32,406 nucleotides of DNA, taken from positions 1 to 32,406 of IMG/VR virus record IMGVR_UViG_3300010391_000184. The stretch is one strand, 5' to 3'. The position numbers were made by a program, and so were the translations under genes. This document shows positions 29,529-32,406 of the stretch, piece after piece. The notes under the pieces are model-generated. The model was not told the DNA's origin, searched no databases, and was given only the letters and a program-made list of their open reading frames with translations. Numbering within the stretch: the first letter of the stretch is position 1; each line of letters opens with the position of its first letter. The stretch comes from a virus.

Positions 29529-29809
29529 ACCCCATCCTCCCCTGCTTTCACCCGGGTTATCCAGTCTCCCAGGTTGTAGTCGTACGCGGCGAAACCGTGA
29601 TCCCGGCCAGCCAGTTGCTTCAGCCGATCCACGATGTTCGCCTGTGAATAACGATCGTCAAGATCATCAGTGACCTGTCCTGCAAGCGTGATGCACAAGT
29701 ACAACGCCTGCTGCGCAACCCGTAGCTTGTAGGAGTTCGGCCACATTTGGTAGTCCGGGTTCGCCTGGATAACAGCTACCAAATCCAACGGTTCAAGTAT
29801 CGTACTCAT
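29525..29809 (-). CDS. Small hypothetical protein, 94 aa
   Basis: A compact, mostly helical, acidic protein (MWPNSYKLRVAQQALYLCIT, about residues 22-41) of unknown family. Two adjacent ATGs are present; the second (29809) sits 6 bases from AAGGAG and is preferred to the first at 29812. It is co-transcribed with the DUF2786 gene, with which it overlaps by 4 bases. Confidence 0.72.
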   Translation of the reverse strand: MSTILEPLDLVAVIQANPDYQMWPNSYKLRVAQQALYLCITLAGQVTDDLDDRYSQANIVDRLKQLAGRDHGFAAYDYNLGDWITRVKAGEDGV

Positions 29810-29841
29810 CATCGTCTCCTTGTTACGTAGGCACGCGATGC

Positions 29842-30138
29842 CTACAACGCCAAGTCTGTCCTGGTACGCCGCGACGAAATCCGGTATACCTGGACTTCGA
29901 TGCCGCCCTTCTTAGCAGCAGCAACCCAGTGCAGTAGGTTCTTCTCAAGAGTACCGATCTCGTCGAAGTCTAAAGGATGGAACTCGCGGCTCATCCCTAT
30001 ACCCTTGTACCTGACACACAGTTCATAACATTCGAGCTTGCGGTCATCAGGAGTACCCACGTATTCCTGACTCCTCGGATTCCAAATCAACCGCTGTTCA
30101 TCGAGCCGCGGCTGCTTGCTCTTCTTCGTATCACTCAT
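29842..30138 (-). CDS. Small hypothetical protein, 98 aa, first gene after the main promoter
   Basis: A basic protein (SDTKKSKQPRLDEQRL at the start, SSRRTRTD at the end) with no recognised family. The start at 30138 is chosen because GGAG lies 6 bases upstream; the longer frame to 30192 would run into the promoter. It is the first gene read from the TTGACA promoter at 30195-30223, so it may be among the earliest made after infection. Confidence 0.75.
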   Translation of the reverse strand: MSDTKKSKQPRLDEQRLIWNPRSQEYVGTPDDRKLECYELCVRYKGIGMSREFHPLDFDEIGTLEKNLLHWVAAAKKGGIEVQVYRISSRRTRTDLAL

Positions 30139-30194
30139 CTCAATCTCCTTGTACAACCCCGCTCTGCGGCAACATGTCGCGGACGATCTCATGT

Positions 30195-30223
30195 AGGATA
30201 TATCGACCGGGGCTCGCTGTCAA
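30195..30223 (-). promoter_or_regulatory. Sigma70-like promoter of the long leftward operon
   Basis: Minus strand: TTGACA (30223-30218), a 17-base spacer, and TATCCT (30200-30195), with an A/T-rich stretch (AAAATTATTTTTTC) upstream of the -35 box. The block TTTTGCTTGACAGC is identical to that of the promoter at 1217-1245. The transcript would start about 30188 and enter the gene at 29842-30138 after a 50-base leader. Confidence 0.82.
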
Positions 30224-30472
30224 GCAAAAAGAAAAAATAATTTTGAGAAGCGGATCGGCCCTAGGACCCTGCCAGGGGGCGATCTTCCAGGAAAAACGCA
30301 GCATTAGGACAGCCAGGCACGAGGAATTGCCCCGATTAGGGCCTAAGGCTGGGGCTGCCAGGGCTAGGCCAGGGCGGGGCTTGCCGGGACGGGTCATTCC
30401 AGGGGGTTTGGCAAGGCTGGGCCGGCATTCATGGCACGGGGCGGCTCGCCCTACGCTGGACGTCCGCCCCGG

Positions 30473-30493
30473 CTAGTCGATGGAGCCGACTAG
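30473..30493 (-). terminator. Short hairpin after the dNTP-hydrolase-like gene
   Basis: On the minus strand CTAGTCG-GCTCCAT-CGACTAG forms a 7-bp perfect stem with a 7-base loop, beginning 2 bases after the TAG stop at 30495. A T tract is lacking, so it may stabilise the 3' end rather than stop transcription. Confidence 0.4.
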
Positions 30494-30494
30494 T

Positions 30495-31340
30495 CTATTT
30501 CCTATTCACTACAGGAACCGACTCGAGGGTGTGATAGATTTTCAACTTCCTGTCTGTTGCAATTTCTAATTCTCGATCCGCTCCGGGTGAAGCATCGATA
30601 CGAAACAGTGCCGTAGCCCAAAGCTTGACAATCGACAGGTCCAGGGCTAACAATGCCTCGTATTTCGACGGGCTGACTCGGACACCATCCGGACCACGTA
30701 CCACGTAGTTATGCGGAGTGAATACAATGTGTCCCTTGTCCTCTAGCGTTCTGCCTATCAACTGACCTAACTGGTGATTGCGTAAATACGCATCAGGATC
30801 ATCGGTGGAGATCGGACCGGACACGTAGATTCTTTCCTGCTCCACACTCTTGTTACTCGTCTTCCTAGCAACACAACACGTCTCATCCGCAAGAATTTCA
30901 GGTATTAGTGATCGAACCAACTTCTCGAATGTTGCTACTGGCTCACAACCCTGTATCTGCCAGGCAGGGGCAGGAACTGGAATGTCATACTTCGGCATGT
31001 CGTCAAGAGACCCCGGCAGAACTCCGCGACGGATCAGTTCCTCGTAGTGCATGATCGCTGCACACCAAAACCTAATCGCGGCCAAACAGTCACCGTGGTC
31101 GGGGTCGTTATCGCGTTTCATAAACTGCATCAGATGCCGGTGGATGGATTGGACACAACGTGAGAATGGGATGCCCTTCTCCCAATTGCGAAGCCCGCGA
31201 TGGGCCGAACCCCATTCGTACAACCTCGCGTCCCGCTCCTGAACGAACGGACTCATTAACTCGTACATTCCCCGACCTGCAGTTTTCTGACGGACGGCCC
31301 CTGTCTCAAGAGTTTCATTTGGAATCGGATTCACAATCAA
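30495..31340 (-). CDS. Fusion of a dATP/dGTP diphosphohydrolase-like domain and a DUF4406-like domain, 281 aa
   Basis: Residues 18-103 (KTAGRGMYELMSPF, LYEWGSAHRGLRNWEKGIPF, SIHRHLMQF, DCLAAIRFWCAAIMHYEEL) carry the HIS/Asp pattern of the DUF5664 family, annotated as phage dATP/dGTP diphosphohydrolase N-terminal domain. Residues 169-275 (RIYVSGPIS, GHIVFTPHNYV, LALDLSIVKLWATALFRID) fit the DUF4406/nucleoside 2-deoxyribosyltransferase-like fold. The fusion suggests nucleotide-pool remodelling, in line with the modified-base genes further left. The first domain lacks a check of active residues, and the substrate is unproven. It overlaps the winged-helix gene by 4 bases. Confidence 0.75.
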   Translation of the reverse strand: MIVNPIPNETLETGAVRQKTAGRGMYELMSPFVQERDARLYEWGSAHRGLRNWEKGIPFSRCVQSIHRHLMQFMKRDNDPDHGDCLAAIRFWCAAIMHYEELIRRGVLPGSLDDMPKYDIPVPAPAWQIQGCEPVATFEKLVRSLIPEILADETCCVARKTSNKSVEQERIYVSGPISTDDPDAYLRNHQLGQLIGRTLEDKGHIVFTPHNYVVRGPDGVRVSPSKYEALLALDLSIVKLWATALFRIDASPGADRELEIATDRKLKIYHTLESVPVVNRK

Positions 31341-31651
31341 CTCCTATCACGAACCTTTGACTTCGCTACCTTTACCTCGGACTCAACTGCTTTCAACGTG
31401 TAACAAGGGAACCAACATAAAACACCATCTATTCTGTTACCACGCTTTCTTGACAATTCGATACGTCCGTCACGTAGTTGTTCCCTCAGCCAGTTCCTCA
31501 CCCATTTATCGCTACGACCTGACAACCGGGATAACTCCGCAACCGTACAACCTGATCCATCCTGGGTAGAACACGAAGCCTCTCCAAACGCTTTCAACCA
31601 TTCTTGCTCAGTCGGCATCCGTGGTTCCGGTATACTATTCTGGTTCGTCAC
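31337..31651 (-). CDS. Small winged-helix DNA-binding protein, about 104 aa
   Basis: The segment TVAELSRLSGRSDKWVRNWL, then REQLRDGRIELSRKRGNRIDG is a helix-turn-helix followed by a beta wing, typical of small regulators. A GTG at 31651 with GGAG 8 bases upstream is preferred, overlapping the phosphoesterase gene by 17 bases; an ATG at 31618 (93 aa) has a poorer site. It may regulate the promoter at 30.2 kb, but this is a guess from position. Confidence 0.7.
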   Translation of the reverse strand: MTNQNSIPEPRMPTEQEWLKAFGEASCSTQDGSGCTVAELSRLSGRSDKWVRNWLREQLRDGRIELSRKRGNRIDGVLCWFPCYTLKAVESEVKVAKSKVRDRS

Positions 31652-32406
31652 GCTGCAGTCTCCATACCCGATGTCTCGGATAGATAAACTTCTCCGTCCT
31701 GGACCACGACAAAACAACGCCACCGAACTGCGGCTGAGACTGTCGAGCACCGGCAACCTTATGAGCAAAAGGCGTCTTGCCCTGCCAACCTGGAGTGACC
31801 AGGGCCAGAGCCTTACCCCTGCCCGTGGCAACCTCAATACAAATGTGCCTGTGCCGGTGCGAACGTACGATCACGTCCGGGGGGCGATCACCCCAACGAC
31901 CCGCATCCACATACGCCTCTATCAGTTCACGGTACACTGCTGTGGATTCATAAGCAGCACTACTCGTCGTCCCGATGTGATGAGTGAAATGGATTAGACC
32001 ACCCCACAGATTCTTCCAGAGATCGTATCTGGAATACTGCCCTATCTTATTAGGCTTCGCTCCCAACTCACGGGCCGTCCTTTCATCCTCCTGACCTGAC
32101 TTCCCTGAATGCGCTTCTGTGCCGCGTATGATATACAGATCACCTAAACAATTCTCGACTATCGGTTCCATCAACTTGATTGCGGCAGCTGATTGATCGG
32201 CAAGGTTGTGTGACCACTGCGTTACTGAACCATGATGAACGCCGTCAACCAACTCGCCATTCACAACAATGTCGTAGTCCTCACCCTCGGTGATCGCCGG
32301 CACTTCATCCTCCCAGAAGCGCCTCCACATGCCATACATGTACCTCTGGAACTCTGATGGATCGTATCTACCCCCCTCCGCCTTCTGGGCGCCATCAGGA
32401 TGACAA
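31635..32406 (-). CDS. Metallophosphoesterase, 5' end cut by window edge
   Basis: The reading frame is open to the window edge, so the N-terminus is missing. Motifs seen in order are VVNGELVDGVHHGS (usually GDxxDG), RGTEAHSG (GNHE position), HFTHHIG and VRSHRHRH (GHxH position), those of calcineurin-like phosphoesterases of phages. The residues just before the first internal ATG (GGRYDPSEFQRY) match the usual segment between motifs I and II, so the ATG at 32339 is not the true start. It may cleave nucleotides or DNA ends; the substrate is unknown. Confidence 0.8.
   Translation of the reverse strand, partial: CHPDGAQKAEGGRYDPSEFQRYMYGMWRRFWEDEVPAITEGEDYDIVVNGELVDGVHHGSVTQWSHNLADQSAAAIKLMEPIVENCLGDLYIIRGTEAHSGKSGQEDERTARELGAKPNKIGQYSRYDLWKNLWGGLIHFTHHIGTTSSAAYESTAVYRELIEAYVDAGRWGDRPPDVIVRSHRHRHICIEVATGRGKALALVTPGWQGKTPFAHKVAGARQSQPQFGGVVLSWSRTEKFIYPRHRVWRLQRDEPE

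Larger units (their letters stand above)
30139..30494. other. Non-coding GC-rich block with promoter and hairpins
   Basis: Apart from the promoter (30195-30223) this region holds no gene I can support. Its right part is made of CCAGG, GGGGCTG and GGGCC words in both orientations (for example GCCAGGGGGCG, GGGCTGCCAGGGC), resembling the array at the left end. Two hairpins stand beside the stop of the upstream gene: 30473-30493 (CTAGTCG/CGACTAG) and a GGGGCGG/CCGCCCC pair around 30437-30470. No U-tract follows either. Confidence 0.6.

Noticed and set aside
30140-30397. 85-codon minus-strand frame in the GC-rich block
   Set aside because: It covers the promoter at 30195-30223 and part of the leader of the next gene, and has no convincing ribosome site.

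Overview
The window looks like the early (replication, recombination and DNA-modification) region of a large tailed double-stranded DNA phage, or of a phage-derived element. Every credible gene reads on the minus strand. Genes are tightly packed, most junctions are ATGA/GTGA/TTGA overlaps or gaps of a few bases, and most starts are preceded by GGAG/AGGAG-type ribosome sites, so the host is a bacterium with ordinary Shine-Dalgarno initiation and sigma70-like promoters (two TTGACA-17-TAnnnT sites are visible). The host cannot be named from the sequence. No structural, lysis, rRNA or tRNA gene was recognised.

Following transcription from the right edge leftwards: 32406-30495 holds a metallophosphoesterase cut by the window edge, a winged-helix protein and a fused dNTP-hydrolase-like/DUF4406 protein, ending in a GC-rich non-coding block (30139-30494) that contains a strong promoter. 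From 30138 to 22982 come accessory early genes: small unknowns, a DUF2786 protein, a DUF932 protein, several unknowns, an SNF2-family helicase, a sigma-region-2-like protein and a lysine/acid-rich DNA-binding-like protein whose reading frame is apparently broken. A short membrane-peptide gene and a cluster of four hairpins (22688-22803) precede the replication operon.

The replication and modification block (22697-7343) contains primase, an HTH protein, a DnaB-like helicase, QueD, QueE, a frameshifted QueC, GTP cyclohydrolase I and a DpdA-like DNA transglycosylase. This set predicts that guanines in the phage DNA are replaced by a 7-deazaguanine base. A small unknown gene and a DnaN-like clamp follow, then a family A DNA polymerase divided into two overlapping genes (UDG plus 3'-5' exonuclease, and polymerase), a clamp loader, an unknown, a gp32-like ssDNA-binding protein, a RecA/UvsX-like recombinase, a FEN-like 5' nuclease, a YkgJ-type cysteine protein and (7346-6798) a PD-(D/E)XK-like nuclease.

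The recombination block (6783-3979) encodes a Rad50/SbcC-like ATPase split into an N-terminal half ending at the zinc hook and a C-terminal half carrying the signature and Walker B motifs, with the Mre11/SbcD nuclease gene and a small coiled-coil gene lying between the halves. After a beta-helix protein, a HAD phosphatase and an unknown protein come very small genes (a zinc ribbon and two membrane peptides). The left 1.6 kb holds tandem repeat arrays, a second promoter sharing a 14-base block with the first, two small genes each preceded by copies of one hairpin/ribosome-site element, and a strong terminator.

Points most worth follow-up are the split Rad50 with interleaved Mre11, the 7-deazaguanine operon with an abnormal QueC, the split UDG-exonuclease/polymerase, the thrice-repeated hairpin leader element, and a dispersed CCTGGTCCTGG repeat found in both coding and non-coding DNA.
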